A stretch of 55,322 nucleotides of DNA from the NCBI RefSeq assembly GCF_014836845.1, contig NZ_JACSQA010000023.1, forward strand, positions 1 through 55,322. The letters run 5' to 3'. Origin of the DNA: Ureibacillus galli. GTDB lineage: Bacteria; Bacillota; Bacilli; Bacillales_A; Planococcaceae. Position numbers and translations under genes: made by a program. Positions 9,503 to 17,366 of the stretch are shown one piece after another. Within the stretch, counting starts at the first letter, position 1; each line of letters begins with the position of its first letter. The notes beneath the pieces were generated by a model, which worked only from the letters and a program-made list of their open reading frames with translations, did no database searches and had not been told where the DNA came from.

Positions 9503-10930
9503 ATGAAAAAGAAATTATTAATTTCAATTATGATGTGTTTCTTACTTTTAAATCATGTTCAATTTGTAAAAGCATATAGTTTAGACAATACGGTACAGAA
9601 CCAATTAGGGAATGAAAATATAAGTGTTTCATTAAGGGCTTTAAATAATGGCGAATTACTTTATAACAACAATGGAGATGTAGCGATGAAACCAGCCTCT
9701 ACATTAAAATTGCTAACAGCAGCTGCAGCCCTCAACATGCTTGGTTCTGACTATCGATTTCGCACGAAGTTTTCCATACATGGTGAACTTGAAGGAAATG
9801 TGTTCAATGGAGATGTTTATATGAAAGGGGAGGGTGATCCTACACTACAAAAGAAAGATTTTATTACCTTTGCTAGTATATTAAAACATCACGGAATTGA
9901 ACAAATTAATGGAAATCTTTATGGTGATGATTCATTATTTGTTGGTGAACAGTTAACTCCGGGTATTTCGAAGGAAGATGAAAGCTATTACTTTGCCGCG
10001 AGAACGAGTGCCATCACACTGTCACCAGATAATGATTACGATGCAGGTACGATGATTGTTCATGTTACCCCGACGAAAGTCGGAAGTTCTCCAAACGTTG
10101 TAGCTGATCCAAAGGTTAGTGGAATGGTTATTCAAAACGAAGCGGTAACGGTTCAACAAAATCAAAGGAATACGATTGAAATTGAACGGCAATATGGAAC
10201 AAATAAAATTGTCATTAGCGGTAATATTCCGGTGAATACAACTATTAAAGATTGGGTCACTTTTTATGATCCGACTATTAATACATTGCAAGTTTTCAAA
10301 ACAACGTTAGAGGAATCCGGTATTATCTTTTCGGACAAAACCGAAATAAAGCGCAATAAAGTTCCAAAGGATGCACAAACGATTTTTGTTAAACACTCTT
10401 TGCCATTAAAATCATTAATGGTGCCCTTTTTAAAATTAAGTAATAATAGTATTGCTGATATTTTAGTGAAAACAATGGGGAGAGAAGTAAATGGGGAGGG
10501 GCATCTTGTTGAGGGACTCAATGCGCTACAACAATATGGTGCATTATTAGGACTCAATATGGAACAATGGACTTTAGAAGACGGTTCAGGCATGTCCCAT
10601 GCGAATCGGGTAACTGCTAACGAATTAACCCATTTGTTGACGAATATTCAAATGGAACCCCAGTTTAACGTTTTTTATAATAGTTTACCAATTGGTGGAC
10701 AAACTGATCGAATGATCGGAGGGTCCTTAAAGAATCGATTTAATGAACGTATTTATGAAAATCGAGTCATTGCTAAAACCGGCCATATTACGGGTGTCTA
10801 TACGTTAGCTGGATATGTAGAAGCCAATAGTGGAACAAAATATGCTTTTGCCATTATGACTCAAAATCAAACGTCAATAAAGCTTACTGCAATTGATGAA
10901 GTCGTAAAAAAAATCATCACAGAATATTAA
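9503..10930 (+). CDS. dacB: D-alanyl-D-alanine carboxypeptidase/endopeptidase, PBP4 (peptidase S13) family
   Basis: A cleavable signal peptide (about 1-24, ending near VKA) precedes a class C low-molecular-mass penicillin-binding protein. The active-site triad motifs are S66-T-L-K69 in KPASTLK, SNN at 313-315 and KTG at 425-427, with the large insertion domain typical of S13 enzymes between the first two. It should trim or cleave peptidoglycan cross-links at the cell surface. Length 475 is close to B. subtilis DacC (PBP4a). GGGAGG lies before the ATG. It stands alone between terminators; its insertion between nfo and the yqfT-like gene is not part of the usual B. subtilis order. The symbol dacB is used by family, not by orthology. 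Confidence 0.88.
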   Translation: MKKKLLISIMMCFLLLNHVQFVKAYSLDNTVQNQLGNENISVSLRALNNGELLYNNNGDVAMKPASTLKLLTAAAALNMLGSDYRFRTKFSIHGELEGNVFNGDVYMKGEGDPTLQKKDFITFASILKHHGIEQINGNLYGDDSLFVGEQLTPGISKEDESYYFAARTSAITLSPDNDYDAGTMIVHVTPTKVGSSPNVVADPKVSGMVIQNEAVTVQQNQRNTIEIERQYGTNKIVISGNIPVNTTIKDWVTFYDPTINTLQVFKTTLEESGIIFSDKTEIKRNKVPKDAQTIFVKHSLPLKSLMVPFLKLSNNSIADILVKTMGREVNGEGHLVEGLNALQQYGALLGLNMEQWTLEDGSGMSHANRVTANELTHLLTNIQMEPQFNVFYNSLPIGGQTDRMIGGSLKNRFNERIYENRVIAKTGHITGVYTLAGYVEANSGTKYAFAIMTQNQTSIKLTAIDEVVKKIITEY

Positions 10931-10963
10931 GAGAGGTTCCCTTTTTGGAAACCTCTCTTCTTT
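10931..10963 (+). terminator. Intrinsic terminator of the dacB-like gene
   Basis: Stem GAGAGGTT/AACCTCTC around a central CC-T5-GG loop is followed by TTCTTT. It overlaps the stop region of the convergent yqfT-like gene. Confidence 0.75.
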
Positions 10964-11213
10964 AATAGTTTTCAAGATATTTTAGAAGTTTTTTTAACTT
11001 TTTCTTACCAATAATACTTTCAACTTCCTTTAAAAAGGAATTGGGAATACCTGTAATAAGCCATGTAACGGAAGCTTTTTGCGAAAGAGGTCTTAAACGT
11101 TGTACTTCTTCCAACGTTAAATCAACATCGTATTGTCTAGCGAATTTTACAATTTCCTTATCCGATTTCGTTAAAAACTGTTCAATAAATTCAACTTGTT
11201 TCAAACGTGACAT
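10962..11213 (-). CDS. yqfT: DUF2624 (YqfT-like) small protein
   Basis: This small basic helical protein has the charged C-terminal end KKKLKKLLKYL. It lies between nfo and the zinc transporter genes, as yqfT does in B. subtilis, and its size fits DUF2624. Function unknown. The start is uncertain. The ATG at 11213 has AAAGG immediately against it; a TTG three codons later would have the same ribosome site at a proper nine-base distance; the longest frame starts at a TTG at 11237 without a ribosome site. Confidence 0.6.
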   Translation of the reverse strand: MSRLKQVEFIEQFLTKSDKEIVKFARQYDVDLTLEEVQRLRPLSQKASVTWLITGIPNSFLKEVESIIGKKKLKKLLKYLENY

Positions 11214-11275
11214 CCTTTCTAGTATTGATGAAGTCAATAAAGGGATGATTTTCAGTTCTTTTTAAGGTTGGTCCC

Positions 11276-11304
11276 TTTACATTTAGGAATGAATAGACTA
11301 TACT
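11276..11304 (+). promoter_or_regulatory. Sigma-A promoter of znuC-znuB-zur
   Basis: TTTACA (11276-11281), a 17-bp spacer and TATACT (11299-11304). The predicted start site falls at the edge of the Zur box. Confidence 0.7.
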
Positions 11305-11313
11305 AACAAATTG

Positions 11314-11336
11314 TAAATCGTAATGATTATGAATTA
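11314..11336. promoter_or_regulatory. Zur box (zinc operator) of znuC-znuB-zur
   Basis: The left half TAAATCGTAAT matches the Bacillus Zur consensus exactly. After a one-base centre (G), the right half ATTATGAATTA differs from the ideal complement at two of eleven positions. It starts nine bases after the -10 element, so bound Zur would block initiation when zinc is plentiful. Confidence 0.88.
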
Positions 11337-11351
11337 GAAAGAAGAGAAAAA

Positions 11352-12098
11352 ATGAGCCAAACATTAATTGAAATGAAAAACGTGTCCTTTCAATATGAAT
11401 ATACACAAGTATTAAAAAACATATCGTTTAAAGTGGATGAAGGAGCATTTCTTGCGATACTGGGTCCGAACGGTTCAGGTAAATCCACTCTATTAAAATT
11501 ATTGCTAGGTTTATTGAAACCAATGTCAGGTGAGGTTCAATTGTTTGGGCAATCCATCGATTCCTTCCGTCATAAGGAATGGATTGGCTATGTTTCTCAA
11601 AAATCCAATGCATTTAACTCAGGCTTCCCAGCAACAGTAGAAGAAGTTGTGAAAAGTGGATTAACAAAAAAAGTAGGGTTATTAAAACGAATGCCAAAGG
11701 ATGTTGATTTAAAAGTGCTGGAAGCATTAAAATCCGTTGGAATGGAAGAGTTCCGCTCCCGTAATATCGGTCAACTTTCTGGCGGTCAACAACAACGAGT
11801 ATTTATTGCTAGGGCATTGATTTCAAATCCGAAAATTTTAATATTAGATGAACCGACTGTCGGAATTGATCATGAAAATGTTCAATCATTTTATGATATG
11901 TTAGCAACATTAAACGAGGAACAAAATAAAACAATTATTTTAGTTACCCACGATGTTGATACCGTTTCCAATCGGATTAGCCATGTAGCTTGTGTAAATC
12001 AAACAATCCATTTCCACGGATATAAAGAAGATTTTGATACGATTTCACAAGATCAATTGGATAATTGGTATGGGCATGCGGTTCGAAAGATTCATTAA
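11352..12098 (+). CDS. znuC: Zinc ABC transporter ATP-binding protein ZnuC
   Basis: The ABC ATPase shows Walker A GPNGSGKST (38-46), the signature LSGGQ (142-146), Walker B ILDEPT (164-169) and a switch His in VTHDVD. Gene order ATPase-permease-zur and the Zur box identify zinc as the substrate. No zinc-binding lipoprotein (ZnuA) gene is in this cluster, so it must be encoded elsewhere. The ribosome site is weak and purine-rich (AGAAAGAAGAG). Confidence 0.92.
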   Translation: MSQTLIEMKNVSFQYEYTQVLKNISFKVDEGAFLAILGPNGSGKSTLLKLLLGLLKPMSGEVQLFGQSIDSFRHKEWIGYVSQKSNAFNSGFPATVEEVVKSGLTKKVGLLKRMPKDVDLKVLEALKSVGMEEFRSRNIGQLSGGQQQRVFIARALISNPKILILDEPTVGIDHENVQSFYDMLATLNEEQNKTIILVTHDVDTVSNRISHVACVNQTIHFHGYKEDFDTISQDQLDNWYGHAVRKIH

Positions 12099-12112
12099 AG
12101 AGGAGAAGGCAA

Positions 12113-12973
12113 ATGATTGAAGCGATTTTAAACTATGAATTTTTACAAAATGCCTTTTTCTCAGGGCTAATTATTGGAGTGATTGCACCATTATTAGGTG
12201 TTTTTATTGTTGTTAGAAGAATGTCCCTAATTGCAGATGCATTGTCCCATGTGACGTTGGCGGGAATTGCAGGAAGCTTATATTTAAGTCAAACCTTTAC
12301 AGCCTTTGCATTATTAAATCCAATTTATTTCGGGATTATTGCATCGGTTAGTGGATCCATTTTAATTGAACGTTTGCGTAGACTTTATAAACATTATGAA
12401 GAGCTTGCCATCCCGATTATTATGTCAGGGGGGATTGGTCTTAGTGCCATCTTTATTTCATTAGCAAGTGGATTTAATACGGATTTAATGAGTTATTTAT
12501 TCGGTTCCGTTTCTGCCGTATCGAGACAAGATTTATGGGTTGTGATCGGTATTGCAATCGTTGTTTTTTTATTTATCTTTGCTTTTTTCAAAGAAATGTT
12601 CGTCTTAGCTTTCGATGAAGAATATGCCAATGCGAGTGGGCTACCAGCAAAATGGATTCACTTTTTGTTTATGATTGTTGTAGCATTAGTGATTGCAGCG
12701 AGTATGCGAATTGTTGGTATATTATTAGTTTCTTCATTGATAACGCTACCTGTTGCGGCAAGTATGCGAATTGCGCGGGGATTTAAACAAACAATTATTT
12801 ATGCCATTCTTTTTGGGGAAGCTGCTGTCATTATCGGATTAGTGAGTGCTTTTTATTTAAATCTAGCACCTGGAGGAACCATTGTTGTTACTTCTATATT
12901 TATCTTATTAATTGTTATAATAACAAAAAAGATTACTCTACATTTAAAGCACGGAAGGGGAGCAGTTAAATGA
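12113..12973 (+). CDS. znuB: Zinc ABC transporter permease ZnuB
   Basis: This ABC-3 family permease has about seven to eight hydrophobic helices and the typical VVRRMSLIADALSHVTL region near residues 30-46, the loop that contacts the ATPase. The ATG at 12113 is preceded by GAGGAGAAGG; the longer in-frame extension overlaps znuC and has no ribosome site. It ends with ATGA overlapping the zur start, so translation is coupled. Confidence 0.92.
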   Translation: MIEAILNYEFLQNAFFSGLIIGVIAPLLGVFIVVRRMSLIADALSHVTLAGIAGSLYLSQTFTAFALLNPIYFGIIASVSGSILIERLRRLYKHYEELAIPIIMSGGIGLSAIFISLASGFNTDLMSYLFGSVSAVSRQDLWVVIGIAIVVFLFIFAFFKEMFVLAFDEEYANASGLPAKWIHFLFMIVVALVIAASMRIVGILLVSSLITLPVAASMRIARGFKQTIIYAILFGEAAVIIGLVSAFYLNLAPGGTIVVTSIFILLIVIITKKITLHLKHGRGAVK

Positions 12974-13392
12974 ATATTACGAGAGCATGGGAAATTTTAA
13001 AAGATAACGGTTATAAAAAAACTGATAAACGTGAGCTAATTTTGAATATGTTTGAGGATACGGATAAGTATTTAACTGCGCGAGATCTCCTTACAGTATT
13101 AAAAAAGGATTTCCCCGGAATGAGTTTTGATACGATTTACCGTAATTTATCTACTTTTGTGGATCTTGGTATATTAGAAGAAACTGAGTTAAATGGTGAA
13201 AGAAATTTCCGAATGCACTGTGAATCGGAACACCATCATCATCATTTCATTTGTATGGAATGCGGAAAAGTGAAGGAAATTTCTGTTTGTCCGATGGAAA
13301 TGATACAAGAAAAATTACCGGATTGTGCAATCGAATCCCATAAATTTGAAATCTACGGCAAATGCCAAAATTGTGTTCATGAAACCGTTTAA
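12970..13392 (+). CDS. zur: Zinc uptake regulator Zur (Fur family)
   Basis: The N-terminal winged helix (about 10-80, with SFDTIYRNL as recognition region) is followed by a metal domain with a five-His cluster (89-93), C95/C98 (CMEC) and C132/C135 (CQNC), the structural zinc tetrad. It overlaps znuB by four bases, and the upstream Zur box implies autoregulation. Length 140 is normal. Its position next to yqfW in B. subtilis is interrupted here by the B12 block. Confidence 0.93.
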   Translation: MNITRAWEILKDNGYKKTDKRELILNMFEDTDKYLTARDLLTVLKKDFPGMSFDTIYRNLSTFVDLGILEETELNGERNFRMHCESEHHHHHFICMECGKVKEISVCPMEMIQEKLPDCAIESHKFEIYGKCQNCVHETV

Positions 13393-13412
13393 CATGGTTT
13401 GAAAAATAACTG

Positions 13413-13441
13413 TTCAATTATTTGGGAAAATATGATACATT
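13413..13441 (+). promoter_or_regulatory. Possible promoter of the cobalamin riboswitch transcript
   Basis: TTCAAT, 17 bp, TACATT directly upstream of the riboswitch. Both boxes are weak, so this is only the best available match. Confidence 0.35.
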
Positions 13442-13459
13442 GCAATTAAGTGAATAACG

Positions 13460-13630
13460 TTTGCAGGAAAAAGATGCGATATATGCTTAATAGGGAATTC
13501 GGTGGGAAGCCGAAGCTGTGTCCGCAACTGTATGTGTTTGTTTCAAGAATATGCCACTGTCTTATACGATGGGAAGGCTCTTAAAACGAGAAACACGAGC
13601 CAGGAGACCTATCTTTTTCTGATCGTAACA
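13460..13630 (+). ncRNA. Cobalamin (AdoCbl) riboswitch
   Basis: The B12 box ACGAGCCAGGAGACCT lies at 13595-13610. Other conserved blocks are in order: AATAGGGAA (about 13489-13497), GGTG..GCCGAAGCTG (13501-13519), CCGCAACTGT (13522-13531) and GCCACTG (13553-13559). A closing helix can form between GCGAT (13476-13480) and ATCGT (13622-13626) with one G.U pair. The array is the standard aptamer; the downstream terminator at 13699 provides an OFF platform when adenosylcobalamin is bound. A 63-codon open frame across the aptamer is not a gene. Confidence 0.96.
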
Positions 13631-13698
13631 AACCTCTTCGGAACTAAAGAGAATGTGCGGCATTATTTTATAATTTTTTGTTCAATCTTGTAACTTAT

Positions 13699-13725
13699 GC
13701 CATCCGTTCTCGGTTGGCTTTTTTT
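13699..13725 (+). terminator. Riboswitch expression-platform terminator
   Basis: GCCATCCG and CGGTTGGC pair with one mismatch around a TTCT loop, followed by seven Ts. It lies 70 bases after the aptamer and before the first coding gene, as expected for ligand-induced termination. Confidence 0.8.
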
Positions 13726-13779
13726 ATTGCCATGCTTTCCTATCCGAAGGGATGTTATCACTAAGAAAGGGGTGTTCAT

Positions 13780-14328
13780 ATTCGAAAAGATATCCGTTAC
13801 AGCTGCTATCCATTTATGAGGGAGAAAAGTTGTCTAGTTGACTTCGAAATTCGAACTGATTCGCTTACAACAAAAATAGGAGTAGTATTGCCTTTGTTGC
13901 AAGAAGAGGAGAATTGCCGAGTTGTTTTAGATGATTTGCACAAAATCCATCCGGTGGCCTATCACGTAAACGGATCTGTTCGTGGGAAGTTATCGGTAAC
14001 AGAAGAAGACTTAAGCTGGTTAAGTAGTCGATATGATTTTTATGTCGAACAAGTCGGGGAAGAAATAAAGCAATTTTTATTGCCCCAAGGTTGTCTAGCT
14101 GCAACATTTTTACATATTTGTCGTAGCGAAGCGAAAAAATCTTACCGGGCTCTTCATAAAGTAAGTGAGGAGAGGGAAGTACCGGAAATACTATTTGATT
14201 ATTTAGGGCTACTAGCCAATGTATTTTTTGTCATGGCTGTTTATACAAATAAAATGCATGGTATAGAAGAAGTCCCATTTATAAGTAAAGCCTATCCTAA
14301 TAAAAAAAGAAAAAAAGAGGAAGTGTGA
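13780..14328 (+). CDS. Divergent PduO-type cobalamin adenosyltransferase-like protein
   Basis: Several segments line up with PduO-type ATP:cob(I)alamin adenosyltransferases: TDSLTTKIG against the usual VDELN..(I/L)G helix, VTEEDLSWL..YDFYVE, FLLPQGCLAATFLHICRSEAK against the FILPGGSxAAAxLHVAR core, and YLGLLANVFFVMA near the end. The N-terminal TG(D/S)xGxT nucleotide loop is missing, and LPGG has become LPQG. The fold is therefore probably kept while adenosyl transfer is doubtful. The frame opens at 13765. The ATG at 13816 has no ribosome site, whereas ATT at 13780 lies seven bases after AGAAAGGGG and adds residues that fill the family's N-terminal region, so I chose it. It is the first gene under the B12 riboswitch; its stop overlaps the start area of btuF. 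Confidence 0.62.
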   Translation: MRKDIRYSCYPFMREKSCLVDFEIRTDSLTTKIGVVLPLLQEEENCRVVLDDLHKIHPVAYHVNGSVRGKLSVTEEDLSWLSSRYDFYVEQVGEEIKQFLLPQGCLAATFLHICRSEAKKSYRALHKVSEEREVPEILFDYLGLLANVFFVMAVYTNKMHGIEEVPFISKAYPNKKRKKEEV

Positions 14329-14330
14329 CG

Positions 14331-15284
14331 ATGAAATTTTTCAACAAGAAGTGGATGGCACCACTTGCCATCTCATTGTTATTAGTTGGTTGTTCTGATG
14401 GTGACGAAAAATCAACAAATAATAAAACAGATTCTGAAGCAAGCGGTACAGAAGAAAGTGGTCCTTATACAGTAGTAGATGACCGTGGACAAGAAGTAAC
14501 TTTCGAAGAAGTACCAGAAAAAATTGTTTCTCTACAACCAAGTAATACAGAAATTTTATTTGAACTTGGTGTAGGTGACCAAATTATTGGAGCATCGGAA
14601 TATGATACATATCCGGAAGAAGCTTTAAAAATTGAACGTGTAACAGATTCAATGACTGTAAATACGGAACGTATTATTGAATTAAATCCAGATGTTGTAT
14701 TTGCTTATACAACTGGAGAAGAAGCACAAATTGACCAATTGGAAAGCGCAGGGCTTAAAGTATTTGTTATTCAGTCAGCAACTTCCATTAACGATGTATA
14801 TGGTGATATCGAACAGATGGCTGATGTAATGGGTGTTGAAGAAGAAGGAAAACAAGTTGTAGAAGATATTCAATCTCAAATTGCAGCTGTTCAAGAAAAA
14901 ACAAAATCAATCGAACAAAAGAAAAAAGTTTATTTTGAAATTTCCCCAGCTCCAGACATTTGGTCTATCGGTTCTGGTACATTCCAACAAGAAATGATTG
15001 AAGCAGCTGGTGTAGAAAATATTTATGCTGATCAACAAGGATGGTTTGCAGTGACGGAAGAGGATTTAATTACAAGAAATCCAGAAGCAATCGTTTCGAC
15101 TGTAAACTATATCGAAGATCCAAAAGGTGAAATTTTAGCTAGAAAAGGATGGTCCACAATTTCAGCAGTTCAAAATAAAGAAGTGTATTTATTAAATGCA
15201 GATATTATGGATCGTCCAGGACCTCGTATCGGTGAAGCGGTAGAAATGATTGCTTCAACAATTTACCCAGAATTATTTAAATAA
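14331..15284 (+). CDS. btuF: Corrinoid-binding lipoprotein, BtuF-like
   Basis: A lipoprotein signal with lipobox LLVGC (Cys21) is followed by a low-complexity acidic linker (about 22-45) and a class III periplasmic-binding fold (PF01497) with the EKIVSLQPSNTEILFELG entry helix, split here as two short motifs, and PGPRIGEA near the end. Riboswitch control and the neighbouring salvage genes point to vitamin B12 or cobinamide. No BtuC or BtuD gene is present in the window, so the permease must be elsewhere. The ATG at 14331 follows GAGGA; the in-frame GTG at 14325 overlaps the previous stop. Confidence 0.82.
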   Translation: MKFFNKKWMAPLAISLLLVGCSDGDEKSTNNKTDSEASGTEESGPYTVVDDRGQEVTFEEVPEKIVSLQPSNTEILFELGVGDQIIGASEYDTYPEEALKIERVTDSMTVNTERIIELNPDVVFAYTTGEEAQIDQLESAGLKVFVIQSATSINDVYGDIEQMADVMGVEEEGKQVVEDIQSQIAAVQEKTKSIEQKKKVYFEISPAPDIWSIGSGTFQQEMIEAAGVENIYADQQGWFAVTEEDLITRNPEAIVSTVNYIEDPKGEILARKGWSTISAVQNKEVYLLNADIMDRPGPRIGEAVEMIASTIYPELFK

Positions 15285-15301
15285 TATTAATTTAATAAAA
15301 T

Positions 15302-15356
15302 AAATCTGCTTGATGACTACGACGTTTTGCCGTAGAAAGATAGCAGATTTTTTTTA
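15302..15356 (+). terminator. Intrinsic terminator after btuF
   Basis: An outer stem AAATCTGCT/AGCAGATTT encloses an inner stem CTACG-CG/CG-CGTAG, then eight Ts. It separates the riboswitch transcript from the cob salvage operon, whose promoter I could not identify with confidence in the 70 bases before cobU. Confidence 0.85.
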
Positions 15357-15425
15357 TTTTATTTGTTATGGTTATTAAGGGAAAGAGAACTTATTAGTTT
15401 TGTTAATTATATTAAGGAGCGATTT

Positions 15426-15995
15426 ATGGGAAAAATTATTTTTATTACGGGTGGGGTTCGTAGCGGGAAAAGTGCTTTTGCAGAAAAATATGCAAAACAA
15501 CTTTTTCTTACATATGGCAAGAAGCGTCTTATATACATCGCCTCTGGGGTTGCGATTGATGAGGAAATGGCGGAACGGATAACACGACATCAACAGGATC
15601 GGTTAAACTCATCCGTTAAATGGGAGACAATTGAAATTGAAGATGAACTAATATTTAAAGACGATTTATTTGAAGAGAGCCCTGTCGTTTTATGGGACTG
15701 TCTGACTACTTGGTTGAATAACGTTCTGTATAAAACGGAGTCATTCAATGAAGAGATTCGAGAAAATGAAATAAATCGATTTATACAAACATTAAAAAAC
15801 CAGTTATTTAAGTGGAAAGAAGAAAAGGATTGTTTTCTATTACTTGTATCAAATGAATTAATGGATGAACCTCCATCTAAATTTTCTGAAGTGAATCGAT
15901 ACCGCTCCCTTTTAGGAGAGTTACACCAATGGATGGTTGCAAATTGTGACGAAGCGTACGAAATGGACTATAGTTTAAGTAAACGTTGGAAATAG
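15426..15995 (+). CDS. cobU: Adenosylcobinamide kinase/guanylyltransferase CobU, with altered NEVG motif
   Basis: CobU phosphorylates adenosylcobinamide and then forms AdoCbi-GDP through a guanylyl-His intermediate. Here the P-loop GGVRSGKS (9-16), the RITRH segment with the probable guanylylated His55, and WDCLTTWLNN (90-99) are intact. The usual (T/S)NEVGxGIVP motif has become SNELMDEPPS (142-151), and the following RDxxGxxNQ is RSLLGELHQ. A second CobU-like gene at 17306 keeps exactly this lost motif. AAGGAG precedes the ATG at 15426; the longer frame has no ribosome site. First gene of an operon with cobS, cobC, cobU-like, cblT and cblS. Confidence 0.85.
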   Translation: MGKIIFITGGVRSGKSAFAEKYAKQLFLTYGKKRLIYIASGVAIDEEMAERITRHQQDRLNSSVKWETIEIEDELIFKDDLFEESPVVLWDCLTTWLNNVLYKTESFNEEIRENEINRFIQTLKNQLFKWKEEKDCFLLLVSNELMDEPPSKFSEVNRYRSLLGELHQWMVANCDEAYEMDYSLSKRWK

Positions 15996-16008
15996 GGGGA
16001 GGCTGACT

Positions 16009-16782
16009 ATGAAAAATAACTTTATTGGATTACTATTATCTTTTCAATTTTTTTCCTCTGTTCCTATTCGAAAACAATTGTCAATGAATGAAAAATCAGT
16101 ATCTGCGATGTTTTACTTAATGCCGATATTAGGTAGTTTAATGGGAGCTTCCCTTTTATTTTTGAAAGTGATGAATGATGAATTTTTCCAATTTTCCCCT
16201 TTGTTCATGGCGATTATCCTTGTAGTGGCAGGAATCATTATGACAGGAGGGCTTCATTTAGACGGTTGGATCGATATGAGTGATGCCTATTTTTCCTACC
16301 AAGATCAAGAAAGAAGACTTGCGATTTTAGATGATTCTCGTGTAGGAGCTTTTGGAGTCATTAGTTTATTCATTTTAATACTTTTAAAAGTTGGTTTTTT
16401 ATATGAAGTGATTGATCAAAATAAAAACAATTTATTTTTGTTTTTCCTAATGATTCCTTTTTTAAGTAGAATAGCTCTATTATTATATTTTTTAACAACT
16501 CCCAATGGAAAAGAAAAAGGGTTAGCTGTTTATTTTAAATCACAAGTAAACGATAAAAAAATTTGGACAGCCCTTATTATCTATACAGTATTATTTTTCG
16601 TAGTGACTTATTATTTTTTAAATGTTGTTGGACTGATATTGTTTATAGCTATGATTATTTTTGTTTTCATTTACCGTAATTGGACGATAAAGAACTTCGG
16701 TGGTATGACGGGTGATCTATTAGGTGCGATTTATGAGGCGATGGAGGTGATTTTATGGGGAATCGTGTTATTGTCCATTTAA
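16009..16782 (+). CDS. cobS: Adenosylcobinamide-GDP ribazoletransferase CobS (cobalamin synthase)
   Basis: This polytopic membrane enzyme joins AdoCbi-GDP and alpha-ribazole (phosphate) to make the cobalamin lower-loop linkage. Visible motifs are GLHLDGWIDMSDA (81-93), DDSRVGAFGV (108-117) and GGMTGDLLGA near the C-terminus, all typical of CobS. Length 257 and about six helices fit. GGGGGAGG lies before the ATG. The 3' end overlaps the cobC-like gene by 28 bases. Confidence 0.93.
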   Translation: MKNNFIGLLLSFQFFSSVPIRKQLSMNEKSVSAMFYLMPILGSLMGASLLFLKVMNDEFFQFSPLFMAIILVVAGIIMTGGLHLDGWIDMSDAYFSYQDQERRLAILDDSRVGAFGVISLFILILLKVGFLYEVIDQNKNNLFLFFLMIPFLSRIALLLYFLTTPNGKEKGLAVYFKSQVNDKKIWTALIIYTVLFFVVTYYFLNVVGLILFIAMIIFVFIYRNWTIKNFGGMTGDLLGAIYEAMEVILWGIVLLSI

Positions 16783-17366
16783 TCCGCCATGAAAAAACAG
16801 ATGGAAATATGAAAAGGAAGTATGTTGGTTGGACGGATGAATCTATCATATCGAAAGAGCAACATTTTAATATCCCAATCCAAGCGAATGAAGTGTATGG
16901 CAGTGATTTAAGACGTTGTAAAGAGACGGCTCATCTTTACTTTCCGAATGCCAATTATTATTCCGATAAAAATTTAAGGGAAATTCATTTTGGCGACTTT
17001 GAAATGAAAACCTATGAGCAATTAAAAGATAACCCAATCTACCAAAAATGGATAGAAGATCCAGTGTCCGTTACACCACCAAACGGGGAACATTATTTAG
17101 ATTTCAACAAAAGAATTCTTCAAGGTTTCCAACAAATCGTTTCAAAAAATGGCCAATATACTTTTATCGTCCACGGAGGGGTGATTCGAGCTATTTTATC
17201 TTTATTTTCGCCAAAAATGGAGAGCTTTCAACAAATTGCTGTTTCCCATAGAACGATTTACTCATTAAGTTGGGTTCATATAAAAGATGTAGAGGAGGGG
17301 AGAAGATGCGAATCGTTATCGGTGGTGCCTATAATGGAAAAAGAAAATTTGTCATCGAAAAGTTAA
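16755..17366 (+). CDS. cobC: Alpha-ribazole phosphatase, CobC-like (histidine phosphatase family)
   Basis: Histidine phosphatase motif LIRHEKTDGN (9-18) with catalytic His12, and the second catalytic His in VHGG near residue 140. Residue E in FGDFE suits acid/base function. Position between cobS and a cobU-like gene identifies the cobalamin pathway, where it would remove the 5'-phosphate of alpha-ribazole-P or cobalamin-P. An ideal ribosome site (GGAGGTGAT) lies inside the cobS 3' end. It overlaps the next gene by 61 bases. Confidence 0.85.
   Translation: MGNRVIVHLIRHEKTDGNMKRKYVGWTDESIISKEQHFNIPIQANEVYGSDLRRCKETAHLYFPNANYYSDKNLREIHFGDFEMKTYEQLKDNPIYQKWIEDPVSVTPPNGEHYLDFNKRILQGFQQIVSKNGQYTFIVHGGVIRAILSLFSPKMESFQQIAVSHRTIYSLSWVHIKDVEEGRRCESLSVVPIMEKENLSSKS

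Noticed and set aside
13502-13693. 63-codon open frame on the + strand
   Set aside because: It lies across the cobalamin riboswitch aptamer, including the B12 box, and has no ribosome site.
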